DNA of 56,978 bases from Muribaculaceae bacterium (GCA_022509205.1 JAFLTR010000009.1:1-56978), one strand, 5' to 3'. Shown: positions 19,124-28,294, numbered from the stretch's first letter. Notes: generated by a model from the sequence alone, not told the origin. Numbers and translations are program-made.

Positions 19124-22100
19124 ATGAAACAAAGTCTTAAAATATTTATATACTGTTTTCTTGCTGCAGTTCTTTGGAGTTGCAAGGATGATTTGTGGGT
19201 GGAGAAGTCAGGTTCCGACAATTCGTTCGGCGGTGATAACGGGGTTTATTCCTTCAACCTTCAGGTTGACGCGCCGGAAATCAGAAGCAGAGCTGTTGAC
19301 TTCAACTCCGCAACTTCTATTCGTCTTAACCAGGTCTGGATTGGTATCTTTGATAAAACGTCCGGAAAGATAATAGATTATAAGGCCAAACCTATGGATT
19401 ATAAGACGGTAGCTACAAATATGAGACATGATAAAATTATCAAACTGGAGTTCGATCCCCCAACAGATAATGAAGAATCTCAAGATTATATTGTTGTCTG
19501 TCTTGCCAATTATGTCGGTGTGCTGGATGACAAAGGGGAAGACATTGAGACTCGTTTGAGCAATGTTCAAACATGGCAGGAATTCAATGACATTGCTATT
19601 GACGCCGTTTCTGCTTATTCTTCTCCTCATAACACCACTACTCCTGTATTGGCCGGTTTCCTCTATAATAATAAAGTAGTTAAAGATGATACGGGTAAAG
19701 AGGAGTTCGTTTATGAAACTACTCATATAAAAATCGATCAGTTTGAGGAGGCTTTTCCTCCGGAGGATAGGTCAAAAGATGAAATTTTTCTCTCTCCGGC
19801 CACAAGAGTGCCTGACGTCTGTATAAAGGGAAATAAGGATGGATATTCGATAAATGAACAAACTGTTTTGAAATTGCGTCGTCTTGTTGCCAACATAAAT
19901 GTCAACATCACTAAGACGGATAACGCAAGAGATCTTTTGCTCACTGACGTGACTTATAAAAGATTCAATATGCCCAAGGCCGTATATATAATCGAAAGGA
20001 AAACCACCGATTGTCAATGGCCGGGAGGAAATACTCTCACCCCCGGAAACTTTCCGCGTCCCGATGGCATAAATCCATTGAATGGCTCTAAATACGGAGA
20101 GAAAGCTAATACTCTTACGGCTAATTTCGCCGACTTAGACCCCGCCAATTGGTATTATGACGATACGGATTGGCAATATGGAAATATTTCAGGTTTCTCT
20201 TTTCAGCATTTTGCTAATAAGCACTGGTCTAATTTAAAACTCAAGGAAGATCTTACGTCTCAAACTTATTCTCTGGTGGATTCCGAAGATCATGAAGTTA
20301 ATCGTGCACAAAGAAATAAGAAGGGAGCTTTCACTGCTCTGGTGGGAGAAAATGGTGAACCCACCGACTATAACAACTATGCTTCATATTTCGTGGTCAA
20401 GATGCACTTTGTAGATGCCAAAAATGGCCGGGCTTACGAGGCTGAATACACTATCCTGGAAGGTAACACTTCTGATGAGTTGGGTGAAGCGGTGGCTAAT
20501 ACCTGGGATGAGGAATACAAGGAAATTTCCGTGAATGGGGAAACGATAAAAGTTAAAAATTACAAAGGTAATCCTAAAGATTTCGTCTGCGCACGTAATC
20601 TTAATTACACCTATAATATTTATATCGATGGAGTGAACAATATTTGGCATAATGTGGAACCTCAATACGCGGATGATGACTTTCATGCCGAAGGGCAGGG
20701 CGGGCGCGTTTGGAATATCCATTATATGAACGACCAATATAACAGTAAACATGATATAGACCCATGTAGATATGATCATGCAACCGGAAGTTTCTATAAT
20801 GCAGTTAGCTATGAAGGAGGTATGTTTGAAAATGCATTGGTGGTAGATAACATAAACCCTGATATGGCTTTCCGTCTATATGGTTATAACACTGAGTCAG
20901 GCCACATCGAAGGTTTTAACTATAACTTCCCCGACCAGTCTTTCCAATGGCTGAATACCCTCTGGCCTGAGTCGGCCGGTAGTTACAGCCATTATTTCAA
21001 AAATTATGACGAACTCGTAAATCCTACGATTGCTCAAGAGAAGGATATCCCGGCAAATATTATTGACGGGTTAAGGATTATCGACCCGACTAATGCAGAA
21101 CATATGAAATACCAAGAAGTATTTGATGATGAAGATCGGGAAAATGATGAAATAAAGAGAATCGAATATATCCGAGAACACACATGGTCGATTAAGGATT
21201 TCATTGCTCAATGTTATGTAAATGAAAAAGCTCCGGATTATACTAATGAGAAACGTAAAGAATTTAATAATAGGACGTTTCATGTTTGGATTGGAAAATC
21301 GCCTATAGATAAACAAAATTATTTTGAACTGAATAAATTTGTTAGGGTTATTTATATAGCCGACAGGAAAGGGCATACCGATAAGGATGATTGTACTACA
21401 CGAGTCGATATTTATTCTATTGCCCAATATCCTGACTTCATAGATGGTACTGATAAAATAAAATCTAAGTTCGAAGTCCCCGATTGGGATATTAAATGCG
21501 ATAAGAATTATAACATTATTGATCAATATCTTGCTGATTTCTCCATAGACAATCTCCGAAACGGAACAATCCCCGTAACAGATTATTCCTACAAACTCTC
21601 AATCGGTGATGTTGATGTAACTTCCTATGGGAAATACAATGCCCAAACAGGTTATTTCACATTCGCCAAGGTACCCATCAGCCTCATCAAAGGAACTGAA
21701 GCCTCCATCACCCTTCAGGTCATCTCCAATAACGAAAATTGGGACAACTCTGAACTCAAATATATCGGCAAAGTAACCCTCAAAGACCCCAACATCATAC
21801 TATCCCAAGACTGGAACAAAGCATATGATTTCTATAGCGTACCCAGTCAAACAACTTTTGATGAGTCACAAGGAAGTAATTACTTAAAATTTATGGTGGA
21901 TAAGGAAATTAGAGGAGTTATTGGTAATTCTAAGGATAATTCTAATACAATTAGTGATGGAACTATCGAAGTCGTTTCAGAAAATAATTCAAAATTAATT
22001 AAATTTAATGGAGGCTCCAGGATTATGTATTTAGATATATATAAACCTTGCCAAATAACGGTTACGGCTCGTACAACAGATATTACAAATGGTAATAAGG

Positions 22101-22387
22101 CATATCTTAGGTATCTCTCAGTATTATTGAATAAATATAGATATCCCGAAAATATCCCTATCTATACTGAACTGTTAAATACGACTCCGCAGAGTTCAGG
22201 CTCTGTCATAGGAATATGGGATGAGAAGAAATTTATTATAACGCCGGATATAAATTTATTAGATCCCACAACTCTTCAACGTAGCAATAACTCAGCCGGT
22301 TGGAAAGATGGTGAAGCTAATCGGGTTTATATCCATTCTGATGGTGGCGCCATCCATCTCAAATCCATATCGATCGAACCCTTGTAA
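19124..22387 (+). CDS. Large fimbrial tip-like lipoprotein, operon-terminal (DUF4906-like)
   Basis: At 1087 residues this is the largest of the five. The signal peptide ends LWSC (Cys20), followed by KDDL, a good surface-export signal. The strand VYSFNLQVD is followed by EIRSRAVDF (arginines 54 and 56). The IRLNQVWIGIFDKTSGKIID segment and LRRLVANINVNI near residue 245 recall the large last proteins of Bacteroidales fimbrial operons, often annotated with DUF4906; this assignment is from memory. The last 250 residues (after about 830) look like a separate beta-rich, possibly carbohydrate-binding or adhesin domain. Its size and last position suggest the tip adhesin (inference). A hairpin terminator follows at 22558. 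Confidence 0.65.
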   Translation: MKQSLKIFIYCFLAAVLWSCKDDLWVEKSGSDNSFGGDNGVYSFNLQVDAPEIRSRAVDFNSATSIRLNQVWIGIFDKTSGKIIDYKAKPMDYKTVATNMRHDKIIKLEFDPPTDNEESQDYIVVCLANYVGVLDDKGEDIETRLSNVQTWQEFNDIAIDAVSAYSSPHNTTTPVLAGFLYNNKVVKDDTGKEEFVYETTHIKIDQFEEAFPPEDRSKDEIFLSPATRVPDVCIKGNKDGYSINEQTVLKLRRLVANINVNITKTDNARDLLLTDVTYKRFNMPKAVYIIERKTTDCQWPGGNTLTPGNFPRPDGINPLNGSKYGEKANTLTANFADLDPANWYYDDTDWQYGNISGFSFQHFANKHWSNLKLKEDLTSQTYSLVDSEDHEVNRAQRNKKGAFTALVGENGEPTDYNNYASYFVVKMHFVDAKNGRAYEAEYTILEGNTSDELGEAVANTWDEEYKEISVNGETIKVKNYKGNPKDFVCARNLNYTYNIYIDGVNNIWHNVEPQYADDDFHAEGQGGRVWNIHYMNDQYNSKHDIDPCRYDHATGSFYNAVSYEGGMFENALVVDNINPDMAFRLYGYNTESGHIEGFNYNFPDQSFQWLNTLWPESAGSYSHYFKNYDELVNPTIAQEKDIPANIIDGLRIIDPTNAEHMKYQEVFDDEDRENDEIKRIEYIREHTWSIKDFIAQCYVNEKAPDYTNEKRKEFNNRTFHVWIGKSPIDKQNYFELNKFVRVIYIADRKGHTDKDDCTTRVDIYSIAQYPDFIDGTDKIKSKFEVPDWDIKCDKNYNIIDQYLADFSIDNLRNGTIPVTDYSYKLSIGDVDVTSYGKYNAQTGYFTFAKVPISLIKGTEASITLQVISNNENWDNSELKYIGKVTLKDPNIILSQDWNKAYDFYSVPSQTTFDESQGSNYLKFMVDKEIRGVIGNSKDNSNTISDGTIEVVSENNSKLIKFNGGSRIMYLDIYKPCQITVTARTTDITNGNKAYLRYLSVLLNKYRYPENIPIYTELLNTTPQSSGSVIGIWDEKKFIITPDINLLDPTTLQRSNNSAGWKDGEANRVYIHSDGGAIHLKSISIEPL

Positions 22388-22498
22388 TAATATGAAATCA
22401 ATCTTATAGAGACCAGCAATTAATTGCCCTCCTTAGTTGCAATGTTTAATTGGCCAGTTTCTATAATTACCCTTTCCCCTTTCATACTCTCCCATATC

Positions 22499-22541
22499 CC
22501 CCCTCCCTGCTAGGGGAGGGGCCAGGGGTGGGGCTTTCCCC
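22499..22541. repeat. C/G-rich inverted repeat, probable dispersed element
   Basis: CCCCTCCC and GGGGAGGGG arms flank a TGCTA loop, followed by a second G-rich run (CCAGGGGTGGGG). Its base composition stands out from the AT-rich surroundings. The G-runs could form a four-stranded structure; whether it recurs elsewhere cannot be seen from this window. Confidence 0.5.
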
Positions 22542-22557
22542 TTTCCTTCATAACATC

Positions 22558-22610
22558 GGAGGCTGAAGCTCCCCAAACTTCAGCCTCCCTTCCTTTCCTC
22601 CTCCCTTTTT
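22558..22610 (+). terminator. Terminator of the fimbrillin operon
   Basis: A perfect 11-bp stem (GGAGGCTGAAG 22558-22568 with CTTCAGCCTCC 22578-22588) has a 9-nt loop. A pyrimidine-rich stretch and T5 (22606-22610) follow. The T-run is displaced, so it may work with Rho or as a 3' stabiliser. Confidence 0.65.
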
Positions 22611-22630
22611 AAACTTAGGGGCTTGGAAAT

Positions 22631-22672
22631 TAAAAAATGGGACTCAATAGCATTAAACCTGCCATTGAGCCC
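22631..22672 (-). terminator. Terminator of the urease operon
   Basis: On the minus strand GGGCTCAAT pairs with ATTGAG-CCC (one bulged base) and is followed by A then six T. It lies 111 nt past the ureD stop and is oriented correctly for that operon. Confidence 0.75.
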
Positions 22673-22782
22673 GGTAAATTTATTGTTTTCGATTTTTATC
22701 GGACAACAATAATGCTCTATTTTAAAATTGCACCACAGTTGCCCGGAAAGGAAGGGAGGAGGAGATCCCGAATTTCAGGAGG

Positions 22783-23736
22783 TCATCGCCAAGGGAATTC
22801 AGGGGGCACTTTCTTGTTCTTTACCACCTGTCTCACCTGGCTACAGAATTCTCTCACAATTTTCTTTACAGGTCCCGGCTCCATACCGAGAACCTTATAA
22901 AGCAATCCGGCTTTGTTGGGCAATCGGGTGATACCACAGGCAATTTTCTTCCTCTTGTCGAGATAGACATCCGTGTTCTTATAAATTTCTTCAGCGTGTT
23001 CCTCAGGGGTCATGACTATAACGTTTGCAAAAACGTCAAAATCTGACATCACTCCCAAATTACGCGGATTCTCCACCCTGGGATCGATCACAAATTTCTC
23101 CCGGAACAGCATTTCTCCGTCCGGACGTTCGCCATGGCTGCACACGGACAAGACGTCATACTCAAACAACTCTCCGTCTTTATAATACTTCCGTCCCCCC
23201 ATATAGATTTCCGAATAGAAAACGGTAGCTGTCTTATCAACCACAAGACGGGTGTCGGAAATAAACCGGGTATGTTTGCATGGGATCACGGGTTCGGGCA
23301 TGAATTCCAGATAGGCATTCTCCTCAAGCACGATGTTCTGAACCAATCCGGAATAGTTGTATCTCATCTCGGCGAGTTTTGTGGCAGCCCCTGTCGACAC
23401 CCATGCGTAAGCATCCTTCTTCACGGTGATATCCTGACGGTAGCGGTCGCCGTCTACGTTCGGACCCCCCGATGAAAGGATATAGACGCAAGGCATCTCA
23501 GGCATTTCCTCGTCGAAATAAAGTTCCTGCTGCACAATCAGAGGTGCACGCCTCTCAAGATCACGCATTATGCTTTTACCCCACTTGTCGAGCTCAAAAC
23601 CCATACGGAGATAGCCATGTTTTCCGGGGGCTCCCACATACATGGCCTCCGGCTCGCGCAGATAAGGGTGCATCTCTCTTGCCGCGTCGAAATTCACTTC
23701 CGGCGTCGGCAGTTTTTCCTTTTTCTGATTAAGCAT
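22783..23736 (-). CDS. ureD: Urease accessory protein UreD (UreH)
   Basis: UreD binds the urease apoenzyme and, with UreF and UreG, delivers nickel and promotes carbamylation of the active-site lysine. The 317-residue protein has the UreD pattern: [33 protein letters not shown] split around residue 90, and [15 protein letters not shown] near residue 150, matching the family's PxPxIPF-type segment. It overlaps ureG by 8 nt, indicating translational coupling. It is last in the operon, as in some other Bacteroidota and unlike Klebsiella, where ureD is first. Confidence 0.93.
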   Translation of the reverse strand: MLNQKKEKLPTPEVNFDAAREMHPYLREPEAMYVGAPGKHGYLRMGFELDKWGKSIMRDLERRAPLIVQQELYFDEEMPEMPCVYILSSGGPNVDGDRYRQDITVKKDAYAWVSTGAATKLAEMRYNYSGLVQNIVLEENAYLEFMPEPVIPCKHTRFISDTRLVVDKTATVFYSEIYMGGRKYYKDGELFEYDVLSVCSHGERPDGEMLFREKFVIDPRVENPRNLGVMSDFDVFANVIVMTPEEHAEEIYKNTDVYLDKRKKIACGITRLPNKAGLLYKVLGMEPGPVKKIVREFCSQVRQVVKNKKVPPEFPWR

Positions 23737-24367
23737 CTATCTCGGTTATTTGGGCCTTGTCGAAAAGAGCCATCTTGAATATAAGGTCTACAAGCTCATC
23801 GATTCCTTCACCGGTCATGCAGTTGGTGAATACAAACGGTTTGCCGGGACGCATGAGCTTGGAGTCATGATCCATCACTTCAAGGCTTGCATGCACGTAA
23901 GGCGCAAGGTCGGTCTTGTTAATCACGAGGATATCGCTCTGGGAGATGCCCGGACCATCCTTTCTTGGAATCTTGTCGCCGGCTGCCACGTCTATCACAT
24001 AGATGAAGAAATCCACAAGTGCCGGCGAGAAAGTGAGTGTGAGATTGTCGCCTCCGCTCTCTATCAAAACGATATCAGTGTCGGGGAATTTGGCTTCCAT
24101 CTCCTCCACTGCCGCGATATTCATCGAGGGGTCTTCACGCACTGCAGTGTGAGGACATGCACCGGTCTCTACGCCTATAATCTTATCTTCCACCAGAATA
24201 CCTTTCAAGGTTTTTCTGACATGTTTGGCATCTTCAGTGGTGACTATATCGTTGGTGATGATCAATACTTTCTGTCCTAATTGAAGCAATTTGGGAGTGA
24301 TGGCCTCGATCAGTGCAGTCTTTCCGGAACCAACCGGACCGCCTACTCCTATTCTACAGGTTGACAT
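23729..24367 (-). CDS. ureG: Urease accessory GTPase UreG
   Basis: A 212-residue SIMIBI-class GTPase that powers nickel insertion. The P-loop [16 protein letters not shown] occupies residues 7-22. The nickel-site CPH motif ([13 protein letters not shown]) is present near residue 73, [13 protein letters not shown] near 102 and the guanine-specifying NKTD near 151. All these are complete, so the protein should be active. It is separated from ureF by 113 nt and overlaps ureD by 8 nt. Confidence 0.96.
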   Translation of the reverse strand: MSTCRIGVGGPVGSGKTALIEAITPKLLQLGQKVLIITNDIVTTEDAKHVRKTLKGILVEDKIIGVETGACPHTAVREDPSMNIAAVEEMEAKFPDTDIVLIESGGDNLTLTFSPALVDFFIYVIDVAAGDKIPRKDGPGISQSDILVINKTDLAPYVHASLEVMDHDSKLMRPGKPFVFTNCMTGEGIDELVDLIFKMALFDKAQITEIDA

Positions 24368-24480
24368 AATTGGGGTGGTTATTGTTGTTAATTTTTTTTG
24401 TTGTCAGGGTTCTTCTCGTTGTTATTGCCCGGGACTATTGGGGCTGTGAAAAACAACATTGATATCCCTAACGTCTAACT

Positions 24481-25161
24481 TTAGTTCATAAACATTCTCA
24501 TGTTGCCCTTTTCATGCAGGGAAGCCAGGATATCGAGCACAGGATAAAAGGCGTTCATATCCTGGAGTTCCATCTGCCGGGCCTCTTCATAAAGGCCCAT
24601 GGTTTCCTCGGAAAGTTTTTCCAGTATGAGCTGGGTGTCGTAGTGCGAAACTTTCACGCATCTCAACGCGGCTCCAAGTACCATATTGATCACGCCATAC
24701 TGATGGCTGCAGAAGATGTCAACCTCCGAGAGCCCGGCGAGGGCAAACATAATGCCCTGCGTCACAGGATACATCCCCGGAGTAGCATTGCTATTTATAT
24801 GGTCGAGCCATTGTCTGATCTTTTCGTCGGAATATAGCCTCACACCGAGTTCGGCAAGTTTCTTACCCATCCTCGTGGCCATCTGGCGTGCCTCGTCGTT
24901 CATCTTGAAGGCATAGAGATATTTGTCTATCTCAAGACATTTCTCAATACTTCCGGTTTTGAAAGCCCTGAAAGCATGGAGGGCAGCCACTCCATCACTG
25001 TAGGCAGCCTGATGGCTCTGCGACCTGGTGAAAGCCTCAAGGCTCTTGGCATCGGTCACCACCTTTTCAAACGATGCTGTCTCAAGTCCGTTGGAAAAGG
25101 TGAAAGTGCCCACCGGAAAGGCCGAATCGGTGAACTGCAGAAGGCGCATCACCTTCATCAT
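24481..25161 (-). CDS. ureF: Urease accessory protein UreF
   Basis: An all-helical protein of 226 residues that couples UreG to the UreD-urease complex. The family start is recognised as MRLLQFTDSAFPVGTFTFSNGLE split over the first 25 residues; DSAFPxGxFxxSxGLE is the UreF signature. I therefore start at the ATG at 25161, 4 nt after the ureE stop. The frame is open to 25329, but that extension is the complement-frame reading of the ureE histidine repeat and is not real. GVINMVLGAALRCVKVSHYDTQ near residue 165 is also family-like. Confidence 0.88.
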   Translation of the reverse strand: MMKVMRLLQFTDSAFPVGTFTFSNGLETASFEKVVTDAKSLEAFTRSQSHQAAYSDGVAALHAFRAFKTGSIEKCLEIDKYLYAFKMNDEARQMATRMGKKLAELGVRLYSDEKIRQWLDHINSNATPGMYPVTQGIMFALAGLSEVDIFCSHQYGVINMVLGAALRCVKVSHYDTQLILEKLSEETMGLYEEARQMELQDMNAFYPVLDILASLHEKGNMRMFMN

Positions 25162-25165
25162 ATCG

Positions 25166-25864
25166 TTAGCAGTGCCCATGTTCGTGTTCGTGATCGTGAT
25201 CGTGGTCGTGGTCGTGGGGATGATTATGACTATGTTCGTGGCTATGACTGTGGGAATGACCGTGATTATGTTCATGTTCATGCGCATGCACGATACGCCC
25301 GTGGTCATGTTCATGAGAATGGCTCTCATGCCCTGCTCCGCCGAAGAGTCTCCGGATCTCGTGAGGAGCCAGATATGGTATCACTTCAACTCCTTTCTGG
25401 AAATCATATTTTATCCCCTCTATATGGTGGGTTTCCATCACGGAGAGCATCACTTTCTTATCCACCGTGAGCGGCACGTAAACTTTTGTGCCTTTCACGA
25501 CAGCCGGCCAGTGTTGGTTGCCTATTGCATGGCCCAGCTCAAGACTGATGCGGATGATGTCTTCGGGCTTACTCCCGGAGATGCCTCCTAAATCCACCAC
25601 AAGAACCGGGCTCAGTTCTATCTTCAGAACCACGGCGGTGTTTGTGGCGGGGTCGTAGTCCACTATGTCGCCGTCCACAATCTGGGTGTGGCGTGCAAGG
25701 GCTATAGGATATTCCGTGCCGCTTAATCCTTTACCCAGAAAACGAGATTTCTGGGCAGTCCATTGGTCGAGGAATACATAATCTATATTTGCTTCGGCAA
25801 GCTTGGCTTTCCATTCGTCGGAAAGATTCATATTGCCCAAGACTTCATTATATACTGTCTTCAT
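25166..25864 (-). CDS. ureE: Urease nickel metallochaperone UreE with long His-rich tail
   Basis: UreE carries nickel to the UreD-F-G complex. The N-terminal peptide-binding-like domain is followed by the C-terminal metal domain with LGHAIGNQHWP (residues about 113-123) and METHHIEG. The last 54 residues contain about 25 histidines in HxH patterns with Asp/Glu/Ser/Gly, ending HGHC. This is longer than the classic Klebsiella tail and suggests nickel storage or buffering. I choose ATG 25864 (MKTVYNEVL); an ATG five codons earlier (25879) is also open and cannot be excluded. A hairpin with a T-rich flank lies directly upstream. Confidence 0.92.
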   Translation of the reverse strand: MKTVYNEVLGNMNLSDEWKAKLAEANIDYVFLDQWTAQKSRFLGKGLSGTEYPIALARHTQIVDGDIVDYDPATNTAVVLKIELSPVLVVDLGGISGSKPEDIIRISLELGHAIGNQHWPAVVKGTKVYVPLTVDKKVMLSVMETHHIEGIKYDFQKGVEVIPYLAPHEIRRLFGGAGHESHSHEHDHGRIVHAHEHEHNHGHSHSHSHEHSHNHPHDHDHDHDHEHEHGHC

Positions 25865-25876
25865 ATCAAAAACAAA

Positions 25877-25912
25877 CAAGACAGGTGGAATCCAAAAATC
25901 CCCCCTGTCTTG
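25877..25912 (-). promoter_or_regulatory. Hairpin between ureC and ureE, possible partial terminator
   Basis: CAAGACAGG (25877-25885) and CCTGTCTTG (25904-25912) form a perfect 9-bp stem with an 18-nt loop. On the transcribed strand it is followed by TTTGTTTTTG and then the ureE start 12 nt later. It resembles an imperfect intrinsic terminator dividing structural from accessory genes. Confidence 0.55.
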
Positions 25913-25991
25913 AATTTAAGTGAAAAATTAACTTTCGTATGTTTTCAACCGTTTTCCCGATATCCGTTTAAGATCATCGGTCTACGGTTTT

Positions 25992-27710
25992 TTAGCTGAA
26001 CCAATAAAGTTGTGCGAGAGGAAGCTCCTTGGCTGGCGGAACATAGGCATGGATACCGTCTACGAACACTTCGAATGTCTCGGGATTAACCTCGATAAAC
26101 GGCATGGCTGTATTGCGCACCATGTCTTCCTTGGTGAGTTGACGCACACCATGTACAGGATACAAGGTTGATTCGAGTCCCAATTTCTCTTTCAAGCCGG
26201 CTTCGTATGAAGCTCTTGAAACAAACTGCAGACGTGTTGCGGCAGTTTCTTTACCTGTGTAACCAAACATCGGACGCATGATCTTGGGTTGAGGAGTCGG
26301 CAATGATGAGTTCGGGTCGCCCATGTTGGCCCAGTTTACGAGACCGCCCTTAAGCACCATTTTCGGCTTGGTGCCGAAGAATGCAGGTTCCCAAAGAACG
26401 AGGTCGGCCATCTTGCCAACTGCGATTGAACCAAGCACTTCACTGATACCATAACAGATAGCCGGGTTGAGGGTGATCTGAGCGAGGTAACGGAGCACGC
26501 GGAAGTTGTCGTTACTGTCGGAATCTTCAGGCAATTTGCCTCTCACTTGCTTCATATATGAAGCCATCTGGAATGTACGCATGAAGGATTCGCCTACACG
26601 GCCCATAGCCTGTGAGTCGGAAGATACCATTGAGATGATACCGAGATCGTGGAATACGTTTTCAGCAGCCTGAGTTTCCGGACGTACACGGCTCTCAGCG
26701 AATGCTACGTCTGAAGGAATGGTCGGGTTGAGGTTGTGGCATACCATGATCATATCAAACAACTCTGCCTGTGAGTTGATACCGAACGGAAGAGTCGGGT
26801 TGGTTGACGACGGGAGTACGTTGGGCAATGATGCCACCTTGATAAGGTCGGGTGCGTGACCTCCACCGGCTCCTTCAGTGTGATAGGTATGGATGGTGCG
26901 GCCATCAATAGCTGCGATTGAATCCTCTACATATCCGCTTTCATTCAATGTGTCGGTGTGAATGGCTACCTGGATGTCATATCTGTCGGCGCATGACATG
27001 GCTGTGCGGATAGCGGCGGGAGTGGTTCCCCAGTCTTCGTGGATCTTAAGACCGCACGCTCCGTTTTCAAGTTGGTCGTTGATATTCTGCGCCACTGAGC
27101 AGTTTCCTTTGGCGAGAAGACCTATGTTGATGGGCATACCTTCGCAAGCCTTCAACATCTGGTGAAGATTCCAGCGACCTGATGTAATGGTAGTACCGTT
27201 AGTTCCGTCCACCGGACCGATACCACCACCGATTAGTGTTGTGATACCGTTAGAAAGGCAATTGATAGCTTGTTGAGGTGATACAAAGTGTACGTGACCG
27301 TCGATACCCGCTGCAGTAAGGATAAGATGTTCACCTGAAATAGCGTCGGTTGAAGGACCTGTCACGATGGTAGGAGTAACCTTGTCCATGATATTGGGGT
27401 TACCTGCCTTACCGATACCGGAAATTTTACCGTCTTTGATACCCACGTCAGCCTTAACAACGCCTAAAATCGGGTCAAGGATGGTAACGTTGGTGATAAC
27501 GAGATCTACGCTGCCGGCATCTGAGGTGCATTCGTTGGCGAGACCCATACCGTCGCGAAGGGTTTTACCACCGCCATACACCACCTCGTCACCGAAATAA
27601 CGAAGGTCTTTTTCGATTTCTACATAAAGGTCGGTATTGCCGAGCCTAATCTTATCGCCCACGGTTGGGCCGAAAAGATTATTATATTCTTTTCTTGATA
27701 TTGTTGCCAT
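25992..27710 (-). CDS. ureC: Urease alpha subunit
   Basis: The catalytic subunit, which hydrolyses urea to ammonia and carbamate. At 572 residues it is close to full family length. Using a +5 offset to Klebsiella numbering, nickel ligands His139/His141 (GIDGHVH), carbamylated Lys222 and His224 (GLKIHEDWG), His251 (AIHTDTLNE), His277 (HTEGAGGGH) and Asp365 (SSDSQAMGR) are all present, as are flap Cys324 and catalytic His325. The residue after it, usually His, is Asn326 (VCHNL). Arg341 in AESRVR is kept. The gene follows ureB by 15 nt. The protein should be active. Confidence 0.97.
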   Translation of the reverse strand: MATISRKEYNNLFGPTVGDKIRLGNTDLYVEIEKDLRYFGDEVVYGGGKTLRDGMGLANECTSDAGSVDLVITNVTILDPILGVVKADVGIKDGKISGIGKAGNPNIMDKVTPTIVTGPSTDAISGEHLILTAAGIDGHVHFVSPQQAINCLSNGITTLIGGGIGPVDGTNGTTITSGRWNLHQMLKACEGMPINIGLLAKGNCSVAQNINDQLENGACGLKIHEDWGTTPAAIRTAMSCADRYDIQVAIHTDTLNESGYVEDSIAAIDGRTIHTYHTEGAGGGHAPDLIKVASLPNVLPSSTNPTLPFGINSQAELFDMIMVCHNLNPTIPSDVAFAESRVRPETQAAENVFHDLGIISMVSSDSQAMGRVGESFMRTFQMASYMKQVRGKLPEDSDSNDNFRVLRYLAQITLNPAICYGISEVLGSIAVGKMADLVLWEPAFFGTKPKMVLKGGLVNWANMGDPNSSLPTPQPKIMRPMFGYTGKETAATRLQFVSRASYEAGLKEKLGLESTLYPVHGVRQLTKEDMVRNTAMPFIEVNPETFEVFVDGIHAYVPPAKELPLAQLYWFS

Positions 27711-27725
27711 AACTGTGAGTGATAT

Positions 27726-28262
27726 TTATTTTTCTGTTTGAGTATAACCTGCCTCGGCTTCGTCTTCGCTTACGCTCTTGAAGCCATATTCTTTAACCCT
27801 GCGGAGGGCTTCAATATGTTTGGGATAGAAGGTCGGTTTGTCTTCAAGGCCTGCATATCCGTTAACGAGGTCGTTGAAACCGATAACGCGAGTCTTTCCT
27901 CCGAATTGCACTAATTCCACTTCTTTCTCCTCACCCGGTTCGAAACGGATGGCAGTGGTGGCAGGAATATTGAGGTGGTAGCCGAAAGCTTTGGCACGAT
28001 CAAATTCCATATAGCGGTTCACTTCAAAGAAATGGAAGTGGGAACCTACTTGCACTGGACGGTCGCCCGTGTTATGAACGGTTATTTTCACTGTGCGACG
28101 ATAAGCGTTGTATGTCACGTCTTCATCCTTCAGGATAACTCCTCCTACAGGCACATATTCTGAGGGAGTGAAACCCGGAGTATTGGGATATGCAATAGGC
28201 GGCTGACCCGGGAAAATGCCCTTGATGCCTGCATAGGTCTCGTCTGTATTGTTCTGAGCCAT
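27726..28262 (-). CDS. ureB: Urease beta subunit, extended form
   Basis: The beta subunit packs against UreC in the (alpha-beta-gamma)3 assembly. The core, residues about 38-140, carries GGVILKDEDV, VTVHNTGDRPVQVGSHFHFFEVN (as seen around residues 60-82, with I for V) and GYHLNIPATTAIRFEPGE. At 178 residues it is longer than the usual 100-110, with about 37 extra N-terminal residues (Pro/Gly-rich) and a C-terminal tail of about 40 ending in acidic/Gln-rich sequence. It lies between ureA (32-nt gap) and ureC (15-nt gap). Confidence 0.95.
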   Translation of the reverse strand: MAQNNTDETYAGIKGIFPGQPPIAYPNTPGFTPSEYVPVGGVILKDEDVTYNAYRRTVKITVHNTGDRPVQVGSHFHFFEVNRYMEFDRAKAFGYHLNIPATTAIRFEPGEEKEVELVQFGGKTRVIGFNDLVNGYAGLEDKPTFYPKHIEALRRVKEYGFKSVSEDEAEAGYTQTEK

Positions 28263-28294
28263 AATTTTTGTTTTGTTAAGGTTAAACTCCGGTT

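Larger units (their letters stand above)
22388..22782. other. Convergent intergenic region with GC-rich repeat and terminators
   Basis: These 395 nt contain no gene. They hold a pyrimidine/purine-rich inverted repeat (about 22499-22521), which by appearance is a dispersed repeat, an 11-bp hairpin for the fimbrillin operon (22558-22588) and a minus-strand terminator for the urease operon (22631-22672). The rest up to 22782 shows nothing recognisable. Confidence 0.6.

Noticed and set aside
25162-25329. 56-residue N-terminal extension of UreF
   Set aside because: It is the ureE His-tail read in another frame (Thr/Ile/Asn repeats) and does not match the UreF family start.
24976-25591. Long plus-strand open frames over ureE and ureF
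   Set aside because: They arise from the His-codon repeat read on the other strand and give low-complexity Val/Met/Thr sequence; ureE and ureF are well supported.
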